A program made the position numbers and the translations under genes. From Mesostigma viride (taxonomy: Eukaryota; Streptophyta; Mesostigmatophyceae; Mesostigmatales; Mesostigmataceae), in assembly GCA_009746045.1 (NCBI GenBank), contig RPFO01000175.1, positions 5,481,414 to 5,545,413 on the forward strand: DNA of 64,000 bases, read 5' to 3'. The notes under the pieces were generated by a model that was not told where the DNA came from, ran no database searches, and saw nothing but the letters and a program-made list of their open reading frames with translations. Below, piece after piece: positions 11,617 to 28,785 of the stretch; position 1 is the first letter of the stretch; each line of letters opens with the position of its first letter.

Positions 11617-14005
11617 GGGGGGGGGGAGAGATCGAGAGATCGAGAGAGGAGAGGGGGAGAGACAGAGAGAGAGGAGAGGGGGGGAGAAGGGAGAAGGCAA
11701 CTCACCAGTCCGGGTCGGTGCGGTCCGTGACCAGGACACAGCCCGCGATGAAGTTTTCCATGTCCCTCGCGTCACGGATCACCTGGACGACACCCTGGCC
11801 GATCCGCTCCCCCACCGCGCGCCCCTCCACCAGGGCCGTCGGCGCGGGGACCCCCAGCGGCCGCGTCTTGAGCCGGTACGACGTGATGACTTGGAGGTCG
11901 CGGCGGGAACACACCGTTTCCGGTCGGGCTTGGACGATGTACAGCTGGCCATTGCGCCCGTCCTTAGCCCATTCGATGTCCATGGGGATCTTCTTGTGGG
12001 TGGCGTCGGGACCCATCACCTTGGCGGTGTAGTGGTCCTCGATCACGCACGCCCAGCGCGCCAGCTGGAGGATCTCGCCCTCGTCCAATGAGAACGCTAG
12101 CTGCTCCTTCTCCGACGTGGGCACGTTCTGCACGGTGGCGCGCCAGGAATAAACATAGAAGCATTAGAGAGAGATCGGAAAAACACAGGGTCAGGATGTG
12201 TGTGACGGTAATTGACAGAGGGTGACAGAGGTCAGCGATAGATAAAGAGTATGTACATGTAGCTGGGCGCGGTGCATCCGATCTTGATGACTGCGCTCAT
12301 GGGAGATCCTCACCAGGGCAAGCGCAGAGAGTGTTTCCAAGTAACTAGTCGGGTCAATCCAGACATGGTCTAACAAACCGCTGGCAGGGTTAGTTAGTAA
12401 CAAGCTCCTATGGCAAGCAATGGATGCTGGACCTATAGTTCAAGGCATACCTAGAAGACGGTGGTGGCCGTACCTTTGTAAACCTGTCACCGGCGCCGTC
12501 GTGGCCCTCGCTCCCGTACACCATGCGCAGCTGCTTGCTCCCGCGCACTTTCGAGATGATCGACTGGTGCCCCTGGAGCAGCGTCGGCTTGTGGACGACA
12601 AACTCGTCGGGGTTGACCGCCCCCCCCACGATGTTCTCCCCGAGTCCGTACGAGGAGTTGATGAGCACCGCGTCAGGGAACCCGCTCTCGGTGTCGAGCG
12701 AGAACACGACGCCCGAGGACGCCAGGTCGGAGCGCACCATGAGCTGGACGGCCACCGCCAGGTCGATCTGGAAGTGCTGGAAGTACTTGTGCTCGCGGTA
12801 GCTAATGGCGCGGTCAGTGAACAGAGACGCGAAGCAGCGCTTGACGGACGCCAGCAGCTGCTCCTGCCCGCGCACGTTCAGGTAGGTCTCCTGCTGGCCT
12901 GTTGGGGTGGGGTGGGGGTGTGGGGGGTTGTTGTTGTGTTGCACCGAATGTGTGTGTAGTAGGGACGACGATCCATTTTTTACATCTCTGTAATTAGTGA
13001 TGAGATTAGGGACAGTTTGAGAGAACTGAGAGCTTGGATCGTGAAGACATGCACGACAATCAGCTTGATTAATCAGCTTAATAATAGCAACGGAACGGTA
13101 ATTGTATTGACAATCATAAGCGAATGCCTAGCAGAGGTTGCCATGCAAGGACAAGAAATAATACTACCCGCAATGAGACTGCTATACCTCTGCAGTATAT
13201 CAATCAGAGATCCCTAAAGCTTCACCATGATACGGACAATCCTTACCCGCAAAGCTGGCGTCCGGCAAATCCTCGGCCGTCGCTGAGCTACGGACCGCCA
13301 CGTCCACCTCCAGCACCTTGCCCGCAGGCCCTGCCGCCTTGTAGCAGAGCTCGTCGTACGCGGTGCAGATGGCCTCCTTGAGGTCGGCGGGCAGCTCCTC
13401 GCGGCATATGGCGTTGCGCACGCGCGCGCCGTGCGCCGACAGGTCGTGGATGTTCCAGTCGCACGCCGCGTCCCCCAGGATGGCGTGGATGGTACGATCC
13501 AGCCCGGTGCTCTTGATGAAGTGTCGGTACGCGTGCGCGGTGATGGCGAAGCCGTTGGGGACCTGGGGGAGAGAAAGGGAGTGCGTTCCGCGAAGCGGGA
13601 AAAAAAAAACGACTTGGTGTGAGGACCAGGGTATCACGTTGTCGACGAATTTCAGAATTGCGTAGGTGCGCCCGCGTCGAATATCGGCCACGTGTTCCTA
13701 ACTAAGTTCCTTGCATGAGATCACAACAAGAGTTGTCGAACTTCATGCAAGTGGTAAGGGAGGCAAAGAGTTTTGAATTCGCTAACCTTTACGCCCTTGT
13801 TCGTCAGCTGGCAATACATCTCGCCAAGGCTGGCCGACTTGCCGCCCACAAGCGCGACATCTTCCATTCCGATTTCTTCGAACCACATGATCGGCCGCGT
13901 CTCCCGGCTAGCGCGCAGCTGGCCGGGATCCGCGAACCTTGGCTTGCCAAGGCAGGACTTCGGCATCGCCATTTGGGGCATCAATGAAGCGCTCTCCAAC
14001 GCCAT
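7923..14005 (-). CDS. ppsA: Phosphoenolpyruvate synthase (pyruvate, water dikinase), 7 exons
   Basis: Exons, read high to low: 14005-13787, 13562-13247, 12898-12474, 12127-11706, 10823-10780, 10300-10113 and 8906-7923. All borders are GT-AG and the phases fit, giving 865 residues; bacterial PpsA is about 790. The enzyme converts pyruvate, ATP and water to PEP, AMP and phosphate. Seen: an N-terminal ATP-grasp part ([40 protein letters not shown]), the swivelling phosphohistidine motif [10 protein letters not shown] (His about 481) assembled across exons 4-6, and a PEP-binding barrel with [14 protein letters not shown] and GICGQGPSD (Cys about 820). [10 protein letters not shown] and the water-dikinase layout distinguish it from PPDK. 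The ATG at 14005 is the first after an in-frame stop and gives a roughly 40-residue extension that could be a short targeting sequence. The 44-nt exon 5 supplies [14 protein letters not shown]. Introns carry an 18-bp minisatellite and a GA tract. Confidence 0.93.
9207..9866. repeat. 18-bp minisatellite in PEP synthase intron 6
   Basis: About 36 tandem copies of TGGGTGGTAGATGGGCAC. The main variation is GGCAC versus GGTAC, and a few early units carry an extra TACGTGG. The period is a multiple of three, so both strands show long meaningless open frames (VVDGHW or YHPVPI repeats). It lies wholly inside intron 6 (8907-10112). Confidence 0.95.
11518..11692. repeat. GA microsatellite and purine tract in PEP synthase intron 4
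   Basis: About 46 uninterrupted GA dinucleotides (11521-11611) followed by GA/G-rich purine sequence. It ends about 10 bp from the donor of exon 4 (11705 on the minus strand), so the transcript reads a long pyrimidine tract just downstream of that donor. Confidence 0.95.
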
Positions 14006-17000
14006 CTTGATTATTTACAATTACGTTTGGTTGGAATGGCAATGGTGCCGGCCGGAAAATGTCTATCGACACTTCGGTGCCTTTGCAACGCTCACGAAAA
14101 GATGGCTAGTTGTTGCGGCGATGCACTACGTACAATGCCGGGTAAATTTATGCTATTTGATTGCACAGCTAAGATATCTTGTCGACGGCAGCCGGTTGGC
14201 TCTGCGGGGGACGTCTGGGCGTCGAAGGGAAACTAGAATGTTGCGTTGCATGGCTGCCCTGAAACCCCAACACTGGCTGGATTTCTACTTTTTCTGTTGG
14301 GCTGCTGACTAGGCATGAAAATCTGCCTGGAGCGCGGTTGCCTTGTCATCTTGTGAACGACGCGCACGAAAAAATCTGGCTTTGCACTGCCTGAGAACAC
14401 ACAAGGTTTGCCTTTCTACACGTGGCGCGCAACCTTGCGCCAAGATCCCCCGGGAATGCGTGGCAGGCATCTCGGTACTTCGGAAACCGTCCTGCCACGT
14501 CCTCCGCAGAGTGATCCGAGCCAGGCGATGATGCCATCCACACTCCACGGCCGTGTCCCGTTCGTCACCCGTAATCCAGTCATCCAGCGACGCTTGGTCA
14601 CTCCGGAGAATGCCAGTAGGTATCTTAGCGTGGCAACTGCAGCCCGGTCGTAAAGGCCAAAATACTGAATAGCGACCGGCGCGGCGGGGCTACGGGGCCG
14701 AGCTGCGGGCACAATAATTACTGAACCATTATTGATGATGCTGTCGGCTACAATCAACATCATTCCGGCTGATTCCGCCAGAAAACACTAAGGTAAACGA
14801 CCGCTTTCGCCTTTCGGTGCCTAAGGCGCAAGCTCGACCGACGAGTCGACGACCAGCCCTGTGCTTCGGCTCGAACTGCCGGCACTACACTCCGTAAGAT
14901 ACTCAGCAGTCTGCAGAAATTGTGTTTTCATCCCACTGCAGGACGTGCATTAGCCCTGTTATGAGTACTTGGTGGCACTGCACTGCATTATTTCTTTGAG
15001 CCAGCGACGACGAAGACGGCCGGCTGCATTTGGAAGCTGAATTACTGCCATTATTAGGTTTTTAACTTGTGCACCTTGCACCTTTTCAGCGCATGCGGTG
15101 CTCTGCCTAATTTTTCTGGTGATGGCATCTGTAGCTGTACAAAGGGCCTGGAGTCTGGATACCTCGCGTGTCTGCCTTCGAATGGCAGCAAACAATATGC
15201 TTCGCGTGACTGCCAGCCAGCTTGCCGTGCTCCGCAGTGGCCCGCGAGGCGGCGTGACCCAATTCTGCAGAAACCACAATTCACCGTCGAAAACGGAACG
15301 TTTGTCGACTAAAAGTAGGCAGTTTGATGGACAAAGAGGAATTCCATGCAATGTGCAGGGAATGTTGCGCTCCTCTGGGCGCCCCTTAACGCATCGGATT
15401 GCCACCGATAGCCGTTTTTCTTTTCGCTGCCGTTGTAGCGCCGCCAGCGATGTGGGGGAGGATGGGCACCATCCTGTTCAGACGATCACGTTCCGCTGTC
15501 CAGGTAGCCGTGCTGTAAGTGCATGGACCCAATTCCAAATTTGCGGTGATTATTCGCATAGTAAACCGTCCCTTCCCACTCATTTCCTCTCGAATCGAAT
15601 CCTCATCCGTAGCACTGAGACGGCCCATGTCTGGCTAGGATAAACTATTACCCCGGCCCGGCAATTTGCATCTTCGCGCTGCAGCACGCGAGCCCTCGTA
15701 ACCAACGCTACAGCCTTTCTAATCCACGTGTCACCATTCCGATCGATTTGACAGAACGACGTGCTGGAAGTCATCATGGACCTCGGCATCTGCTCCGCAT
15801 GCACCATCCAAGACACTTATGCAGGAACCGAGCAGGAGCAGCAGGTACACTACATGGAAGGCTAGGTTGGCTAGAAAGCATGTGGTGGCCATGCCATGAA
15901 ATCTTGGATGCATAGATAGCGGCAACATGCATAGATAACGGCAACTTGTTGTGGCTTTCTTGGCGTTCATCGCTGTACTCGCATGCAACTTGCTCGCTTT
16001 GTTAACGTTTTCAGCACTGTTAGCGTTGTAATAGATTGGTCATCCCTTTTGGTAATTCCTGTTGGTAATCCCCCCCCCCCAGACACACACACCGTACCGC
16101 TGATTGGCATGTCACCAACGAGGGGCATCACTTCTGGGAGTTGCAATGTGTGGAAATGAAACTGGCTGTAATTAAATGGACACTGCATTGATGGGGAGAT
16201 CGCGAAGAAACAAAGAAAGGCAGAGGATATATTAAACATAGATGAGATGGAAGAATAGCTGATTTGTTTAATGAATTCGCTACTGGTAATCTAGTTTAGC
16301 CCCTCCCAGCCGTGAATTGATTGGTGCCCCCTCCCAGGTATCAATCAATTAAACCTCCTGACCCATGGGAGAGCCGACCAGGTTGCTGATTTCCATTGGG
16401 AGGATATCATGGTGATGGCCTTGCAAACGCAAACACAAGCAATGGGGAGCTAGGGGCACCACCGCTCCTTGGCATGCCGCGATGTGCAGTTGGGGGTAGC
16501 AACATGAACACCTACCACGCCCCATATCTCCCCAAACCTCCCCAAACCTCTGCAACTCTCTAAATCCTACTACTCCCCCCATCTCCCCCCATCTTCCCAT
16601 TCCAACCCGCTTAAACCCATCTCTCCTCATTGAAACCCCTTGTTAGAACTCTTGCTACCCCCCCCCCCCTTCCCCAGAGGGCCCTTATGTCCATCTTTGG
16701 CTCCTTTTGTTTTTTACACCGCCTCCTTGAATTTTTGACACCCACTTTGCTCTACCGCATCGCATCATTCCATTAGATGTCTCGTTAAGGTAGGGCCTAT
16801 CGGCGTCTGTGCAAGTTCAGATTTCTGAGTCGCCGTGCCTGCGAGGAATTGCGGAAAGAATGCTGTGCTTGATAACTGTGCCTGCAACAGGGTTGAGGGT
16901 TGTGCTGAGAAATGCAGAGAGCTTTCCATTATGGCCAATTTAGGGCGAGGTCAAGTAGGTTCCATCACTATATGGGTACGATGGCTTCGGAGGAACCTGT

Positions 17001-17030
17001 TTATTTTTCATTTGTCTTCCTGCCATGAGT
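14006..17030. other. Divergent intergenic region, PEP synthase side
   Basis: About 3 kb with no supportable gene. It should contain the promoter of the minus-strand PEP synthase gene; I do not see a convincing TATA box or motif to name. Several 60-150 codon open frames on both strands lack any family signature. Confidence 0.4.
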
Positions 17031-17031
17031 T

Positions 17032-18274
17032 CCTGCCTTGGGCCTTGCGCCTTGCGCCTTGCGCCTTGCGCCTTGCGCCTTGCGCCTTGCGCCTTGCGCC
17101 TTGCGCCTTGCGCCTTGCGCCTTGCGCCTTGCGCCTTGCGCCTTGCGCCTTGCGCCTTGCGCCTTGCGCCTTGCGCCTTGCGCCTTGCGCCTTGCGCCTT
17201 GCGCCTTGCGCCTTGCGCCTTGCGCCTTGCGCCTTGCGCCTTGCGCCTTGCGCCTTGCGCCTTGCGCCTTGCGCCTTGCGCCTTGCGCCTTGCGCCTTGC
17301 GCCTTGCGCCTTGCGCCTTGCGCCTTGCGCCTTGCGCCTTGCGCCTTGCGCCTTGCGCCTTGCGCCTTGCGCCTTGCGCCTTGCGCCTTGCGCCTTGCGC
17401 CTTGCGCCTTGCGCCTTGCGCCTTGCGCCTTGCGCCTTGCGCCTTGCGCCTTGCGCCTTGCGCCTTGCGCCTTGCGCCTTGCGCCTTGCGCCTTGCGCCT
17501 TGCGCCTTGCGCCTTGCGCCTTGCGCCTTGCGCCTTGCGCCTTGCGCCTTGCGCCTTGCGCCTTGCGCCTTGCGCCTTGCGCCTTGCGCCTTGCGCCTTG
17601 CGCCTTGCGCCTTGCGCCTTGCGCCTTGCGCCTTGCGCCTTGCGCCTTGCGCCTTGCGCCTTGCGCCTTGCGCCTTGCGCCTTGCGCCTTGCGCCTTGCG
17701 CCTTGCGCCTTGCGCCTTGCGCCTTGCGCCTTGCGCCTTGCGCCTTGCGCCTTGCGCCTTGCGCCTTGCGCCTTGCGCCTTGCGCCTTGCGCCTTGCGCC
17801 TTGCGCCTTGCGCCTTGCGCCTTGCGCCTTGCGCCTTGCGCCTTGCGCCTTGCGCCTTGCGCCTTGCGCCTTGCGCCTTGCGCCTTGCGCCTTGCGCCTT
17901 GCGCCTTGCGCCTTGCGCCTTGCGCCTTGCGCCTTGCGCCTTGCGCCTTGCGCCTTGCGCCTTGCGCCTTGCGCCTTGCGCCTTGCGCCTTGCGCCTTGC
18001 GCCTTGCGCCTTGCGCCTTGCGCCTTGCGCCTTGCGCCTTGCGCCTTGCGCCTTGCGCCTTGCGCCTTGCGCCTTGCGCCTTGCGCCTTGCGCCTTGCGC
18101 CTTGCGCCTTGCGCCTTGCGCCTTGCGCCTTGCGCCTTGCGCCTTGCGCCTTGCGCCTTGCGCCTTGCGCCTTGCGCCTTGCGCCTTGCGCCTTGCGCCT
18201 TGCGCCTTGCGCCTTGCGCCTTGCGCCTGGGGCCTTGCGCCTGGGGCCTCGCGCCTCGCGCCTTGCGCCTTGCA
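17032..18274. repeat. Heptanucleotide array (GCGCCTT)n, about 170 copies
   Basis: Near-perfect tandem repeat of CCTTGCG from about 17040 to 18228, then degenerate units with TGGGG or TCGCG variants to about 18274. Because 7 is not a multiple of 3, all frames read a 7-residue repeat (LAPCALR or QGARRKA) without stops. The resulting open frames of 430-560 codons on both strands are artefacts. The unit is not the plant or algal telomere repeat. Confidence 0.97.
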
Positions 18275-18539
18275 TCCAACATCGTGCATTGTGCCTTCCA
18301 CATTGTGCGCTGTGCATTGTGTGCTGTCCATAGATACTTGCATGTCTCACCTCATACGCAAAGGTGTGCACTCTGCATGCACACATGTGCCCACGGCACG
18401 CGGCATGCACACGTGGACTCGCTGTACATCACACCCACGTGCAGATCTACCGAACAATGGGGCCGCGCCCCTGGGAGGATGCAGAGGGCGGCAAGACGGA
18501 GCTGTGGGAGAATGTGAGGATTGGCACGTTGGTAGAATG

Positions 18540-18975
18540 AGTGAGCAATGGAGGAGAATGTGAGGAAGAATGTTGCTAGAATGTGAGGAAGTTGCAAGGG
18601 GTGGGAGGAGGTAAGAAATAGCATAGTAGTATGTGAGGAGTAAGCAAGGGGGAGAGCAAATGAATGTATGTGAGCAGGGGGCAGGATGTGGGGATTGGGA
18701 AGGGGGGGAGGATGTGAGGAAGCACATAGTAGTACGTAAGGGGTGAGGAAGGGGGAGAACAAACGACAATATTTGAGGAGGGGGTAGGATGTGAGGAAGT
18801 AGACAGGAGGGAGGACGTGAGGAAAGGGGGAGGGGGAAGATGCCAGGAATGAGGGAGTGGAGAGCATGGAAGGAGCGCCAAGGGAGCGTGAAGGGGGGGT
18901 TAGTCAGCTCTTGAGGATGGGGTACAGTTTGAGCCCATGAGAAGAGGGGGGAAATGGAGCCCATGAGAAGAGGGG
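18540..18975. repeat. Degenerate purine-rich tandem repeat, about 100-bp unit
   Basis: Phrases such as ATAGTAGTATGTGAGGAG, GAGAGCAAATGAATGTATG and GGCAGGATGTGGGGA recur about 100 bp later in altered form (18621 versus about 18724). The strand is strongly biased to G and A. Open frames on the opposite strand are serine/proline-rich artefacts. Confidence 0.6.
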
Positions 18976-19800
18976 GGGGACTGAGCGTTGAGTGGGTTCC
19001 CGGCCGTCCAACCCAATGGACATGCAGAACTGTGTTCTGGTGCTTTCTTGGTCTAGTCTCATTTTAGTTTTGGTCCCTAGTAAGGTATGGGTGTGGGCGC
19101 GTGAGGATGTGCCGATGGGCGTGCCACGCTGTCCTCAACACCAGCGGCTGTTGCCCCTGCGTTTGCCAAAGAAGCCCGTGTGTCCATTCATGGCTAGCGC
19201 CTTCACTACTTGTTGTTGTCCTTATAATGGGGGAGGGGCCTTCTTATTGGATCGCTACCGTTGTGCTTAGAATGGGGTAGGGGCCTTCTTATTAGATCGC
19301 TATCAGAATATCGTAGCATGAACACGCCACAGTAGTCTGCCGTTACCTGCATCCACCATCATGACCTTTGATGGGGAGGCCCTATTCTAGGCAGATTTTG
19401 CTCCGGGGGGCAAAGTCGTGGGTATCGCACAGGCGGTGCACCAGGCGCACACTCGTCTTTTAGGTTTATGTCCTCGTTCGCCCTCATGCATAGGATGGCT
19501 GCCAACATGGCCTAGAAATACTGAATTTTGTTTAGCCTAAACTCGCTTCAGGAATGCTGCCCTCATCCTGGCCATCCGCTCGGCTGCTTACAATGAAGCT
19601 TATTATTATTGGTACCATTGCCATTATTGCTATAATTACTAGTAGTATGCAGTTAAGTAGCTTCCCTTTTGGAAGCCTGCACACCCCTGTTGGTTGTCTA
19701 GCGTCGTACTCGTGCATTCCCGCCACTCATGGCGCCCCAAACCAACTTCCCCTCTGTGGGTCTGCGCTCGCCCCATTGCGATGACACGCCCAAACCCACT
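18976..19800. other. Intergenic / expected 5' end of the PrmA-type gene
   Basis: The first exon or exons of the downstream methyltransferase gene should lie here or further upstream. I could not identify a start codon, signal sequence or donor with confidence. Confidence 0.3.
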
Positions 19801-19909
19801 GATGTATCCCGCGCTGTTATGAGCGGTCCAACAGAGTCGCATTGTGGCCTATTTCAAGGAGGGGACTGACCCACCGATGTATCCTGCGTTGTTATGAGCG
19901 GTCCAACAG

Positions 19910-25569
<5,660 letters not shown>

Positions 25570-26470
25570 TCTGGCAGGGCCCTTCGTCCATGGTTCTTCT
25601 TCAGTACTCGTAGGTTTAGCAACTGAGATGGCTCATGGGATGGAAAATAGGATGGTCGATTCCCCGGTCACGAACGTGGACCTCGATTTACATCAGTCCA
25701 GCTCAATATGGCCAGGGCTTGCCCCCAAAGCACATTGTGCGACACCTCTAGCAAGCAGCATCTGTGGATGGTGGTAGGCACACCTTGGCTAGCCCTGCGT
25801 AGGCCCTCTGGGAAGATTGCGCTTGGTTTTGCTCCAGAAATCAAGCGGCAACATCCTGCTTCTATATGAACCTAGTAGACATTGGTAGACATGGTGTGCG
25901 AGGTTAACAGGTGACGCAGTCTACGTGTTAATTAATTAATGGTGTGCTACATCAAGTGCCCGGCCTTCTACCAAGGCCACAGGTACAGCCGTGCCATCAA
26001 AAGGGGCCACTAGCGCTTGAAGGGGCGAAAGAGGGCTGTTCTATCTAGGCTGACCCAGGGACCTCGCTGGAGGTCTGTGAGGGCTGTGAAGCACGATGAC
26101 CAAGTGCTCCAGTTCCCATGATCGCCAATCTTCAAACGACGTGCCATGCGCCATCTGTGGGTCGGCCCATCACAGGCCTGCATGCCTGCAAGTCGTACTT
26201 GCTACCTTCCGGCACACATAGCCATTAAGCTTTGAAGACTTGGTTCTAAGGCCTGTCTGTTAACTCAGTGCATCTGCGCTGATCGATATGTGCTGATCAA
26301 CATCAGGAAGAATTTTCTGGCTCTCTTATACTGTTACATGCATATGTGGACCTACCGGCCAACAATATGAATGTGGACAAACATGTCCCTACCGTCACAA
26401 TTTTTTTGTAATTCATGGACAAAATGTTGATAACTTTATTGAATCAAGGTCCAAGTAGGCCAAACTACAT
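25570..26470. other. 3' flank of the PrmA-type gene
   Basis: No coding sequence or repeat I can support. Confidence 0.4.
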
Positions 26471-26895
26471 GTACATTTCTTGTTTTTGGCCCATTGGAGT
26501 TCCTTCCCACCAAGAGAAACATTTATTTTACATTTTTGTGTGCTAGGCTTTATACGGACAGCCTATACCACACCTAACTCAGTGCACATCATTATCAAGT
26601 TGGTTATTGTAGCACCATGCTGGGGGCCCAGCATACTCGAACACAAGGTGTTGCCCCTCTTAGCAGCGTGGGTGGGTGGGTGGGAGCTGAAAAGAGGCCT
26701 CCCTACGTCCCCTACACCACTCTAAGTACTGACTATCATTCACATTGCGCCACGCAGGCCTGCCGGCTGGCGCAGGTTCAAGGTCTAAGTAAGGTAAGTA
26801 AGTAAGTACTTGCGTATCATGCGCAAAGGCATGCCATGGAGTACTATGCTAATAATCTCATTAGAAAAATAATTACACAAAAGTTTAAACAAATA

Positions 26896-27559
26896 TCGTC
26901 TGCATCATCACCTTCCCCTCCCCTGAGGATAAGCAGCGGTTCCTCTCTCGTCGCAAGCGGTTGCACGACCTCACCTGGACGCTGGATGACGACCTCACCC
27001 CCGCTCAGCAACAGCAGCGACGCGACCTGTGGCCGGAATACCTCCGCCATAAGCAGGACCCCCAGAAGCCCAAGGTGTACTGGAGGGGCGGGGACCTGAT
27101 GATCAACCACAAGATGTGGACGCCCCCAGCGGGCTAGAATAGCAATAGCCCTAGCTTGTAACCATTGGCGTCACTGCCGCTAAGGCAGCCATGCCTAGCT
27201 GTGCCAACACACCTAGTCACGTGCCGCCAACGCACGGTACACAACCAGCCATAGCCTTAGCCTAGTCCTAGTACAGCCATGCTACGCCCTGGCTATGTTC
27301 AGATTACTTGCCCACGCTCCTTGCTATGATATGCTCACATGGGTCTTATTGCACCCACAGTTTGCCGGATCGTTAGCCTGTCCTTTTCGCTAGCCGCGCC
27401 CGATTGCAGCTGTGGCATGCCTTTGGCATGAAGGAGACTGGGGGTCTCTGCCCTTTCTCCTGTAGTGCACACACAGGGATTAAAAGCACTTCGGTGCTCC
27501 GTGACTCCCCAACGGGAGCACGAGTTTAATTAATTAATTAATTAATCGTCTGCATCATC
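26896..27559 (+). mobile_element. 5'-truncated LINE insertion with 14-bp target-site duplication
   Basis: The 14-bp repeat TCGTCTGCATCATC flanks the insert at 26896-26909 and 27546-27559. The insert (26910-27545) starts inside a plus-strand frame that reads SPEDKQRFLSRRKRL, DDDLTPAQQQQRRDLWPEYL and ends with HKMWTPPAG and a TAG near 27136. A 400-bp 3' untranslated region, the family terminal hairpin (27493-27521) and a TTAATTAA tail follow. The ORF tail resembles algal retrotransposon proteins with an LTPAQQ motif. 5' truncation, a microsatellite tail and the target duplication are diagnostic of target-primed reverse transcription. Confidence 0.85.
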
Positions 27560-27575
27560 CCCCAACCGTTAAGCA

Positions 27576-27791
27576 CTAGATGGGGATGTAATCCTCATCC
27601 GAGCTGTCCTCTACTGCAGTAATGGCAGACGAGGCGGTAGTGTAGCGGCTATCCTCAGGACCAATAACCTCCACCTGCGGACTTCTACCCTGGCTAGCAA
27701 TGGGCCGCGGGGCCCGTGGGGAGAAAACAGGAGCATACCCCTCGGGAAGGTGCTTATCGCAGATGGCAGCCCATTTCTCCTTGTCAATCAT
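27576..27791 (-). CDS. Unknown 71-residue open frame with acidic tail
   Basis: Minus-strand frame starting MIDKEKWAAICDKHLPEGYA and ending EDSSDEDYIPI. I do not recognise it. It lies between the LINE insertion and block Y and shares its first codons with the Y block start (CATTGTCAATCATTCACA region). It is probably a fragment of the surrounding mobile sequence; it could be chance. Confidence 0.25.
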   Translation of the reverse strand: MIDKEKWAAICDKHLPEGYAPVFSPRAPRPIASQGRSPQVEVIGPEDSRYTTASSAITAVEDSSDEDYIPI

Positions 27792-28705
27792 TCACATTGC
27801 GCCACGCAGGCCTGCCGGCTGGCGCAGGTACAAGGTGTACTGACTGCTCATCACAGTTGCACCACGCCTGGCGGCTGGCGCGCAGGTAACAAGGTCTAGT
27901 GACGTACGTTAGAAGCTACCTAGGCCTGCACTCTGGAACCACACTCAGCCTCGGCACAAAAAGGGCCGGCCGGTGCAGTGCCCTTGTGACAAGCGCTAGT
28001 CTTACGCTACCTACGGCAGGCCGGTCCCCTTTGAGCCCGTCCACGCGTCATATATAAAATGAGCGAAGCTCACCAAATACATTTCTTTTTTTTGTCCATT
28101 GGAGTTCCTTCCCATCAAGAGAAACATTTATTTTACATTTTTGTGTGCTAGGCTTTATACGGACAGCCTATACCACACCTTCAAACTCAGTGCACATCAC
28201 TATATCAAGTTGGTTATTGTAGCACCATGCTGGGGGCCCAGCATACTCGAACACAAGGTGTTGCCCCCACACCTCCTACCTGGCCACCAAGGCTGTCGCG
28301 CCAACCTTGGTGCCGAGTTTCTTTCCGCCCATGGCCCCCCTCCCACACGCTGCCGCGGCTGTACTGCCGCCCCCGTGTGGCCGCTACGGTTTCCCGGCGG
28401 ACGCAGGGCGGCACCCATGTCGTTCCCCCCGTTAGGGGGGCGGTTTCCAGCGGCTGCTCATTAGGCCTTACGCCCCCGGACATTCTCTTACAAGCCCAGG
28501 ACCCATCACCAGCCCCACCCCCGAGGCTGGGATTTCCCGGCATTGAAACCATTGTGGCGATAGGCCCTCTACCCTACCAAGGCCTTGGCTTGGAAACTGC
28601 TTAGCCAAGGCCCCGACCAGGGCTTGTGTTTTTGTAGGAAATTTTTATGGCATAGATATGCCCCCCTGGCTGAACCGAACTCTTTATTGCTTTTCCTATA
28701 ATGCA

Positions 28706-28785
28706 TCATAGAGGACGCAGTCACGTGTCTATTAATTAATTAATTAATTAATTAATTAATTAATTAATTAATTAATCATAGAGGA
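28706..28785 (+). mobile_element. 60-bp retroposon tail insertion with 10-bp target duplication
   Basis: TCATAGAGGA at 28706-28715 is repeated at 28776-28785. Between them is only CGCAGTCACGTGTCT plus about 45 bp of the ATTA/TTAA repeat. The same 3' terminus occurs in reverse orientation at about 62480-62525, where it continues into GACGCAGTC and CTCACGTGA-type sequence. This is an extreme 5' truncation of a retroposon that left little more than its tail. Confidence 0.8.

Noticed and set aside
7923-14005. Pyruvate phosphate dikinase as the identity of the minus-strand gene
   Set aside because: The layout and motifs ([49 protein letters not shown]) and the length fit PEP synthase better; PPDK has a different N-terminal arrangement.
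16835-18563. Open frames of 430-560 codons on both strands
   Set aside because: They are produced by the heptanucleotide array, which lacks stops in every frame; no domain and no conserved flanks.
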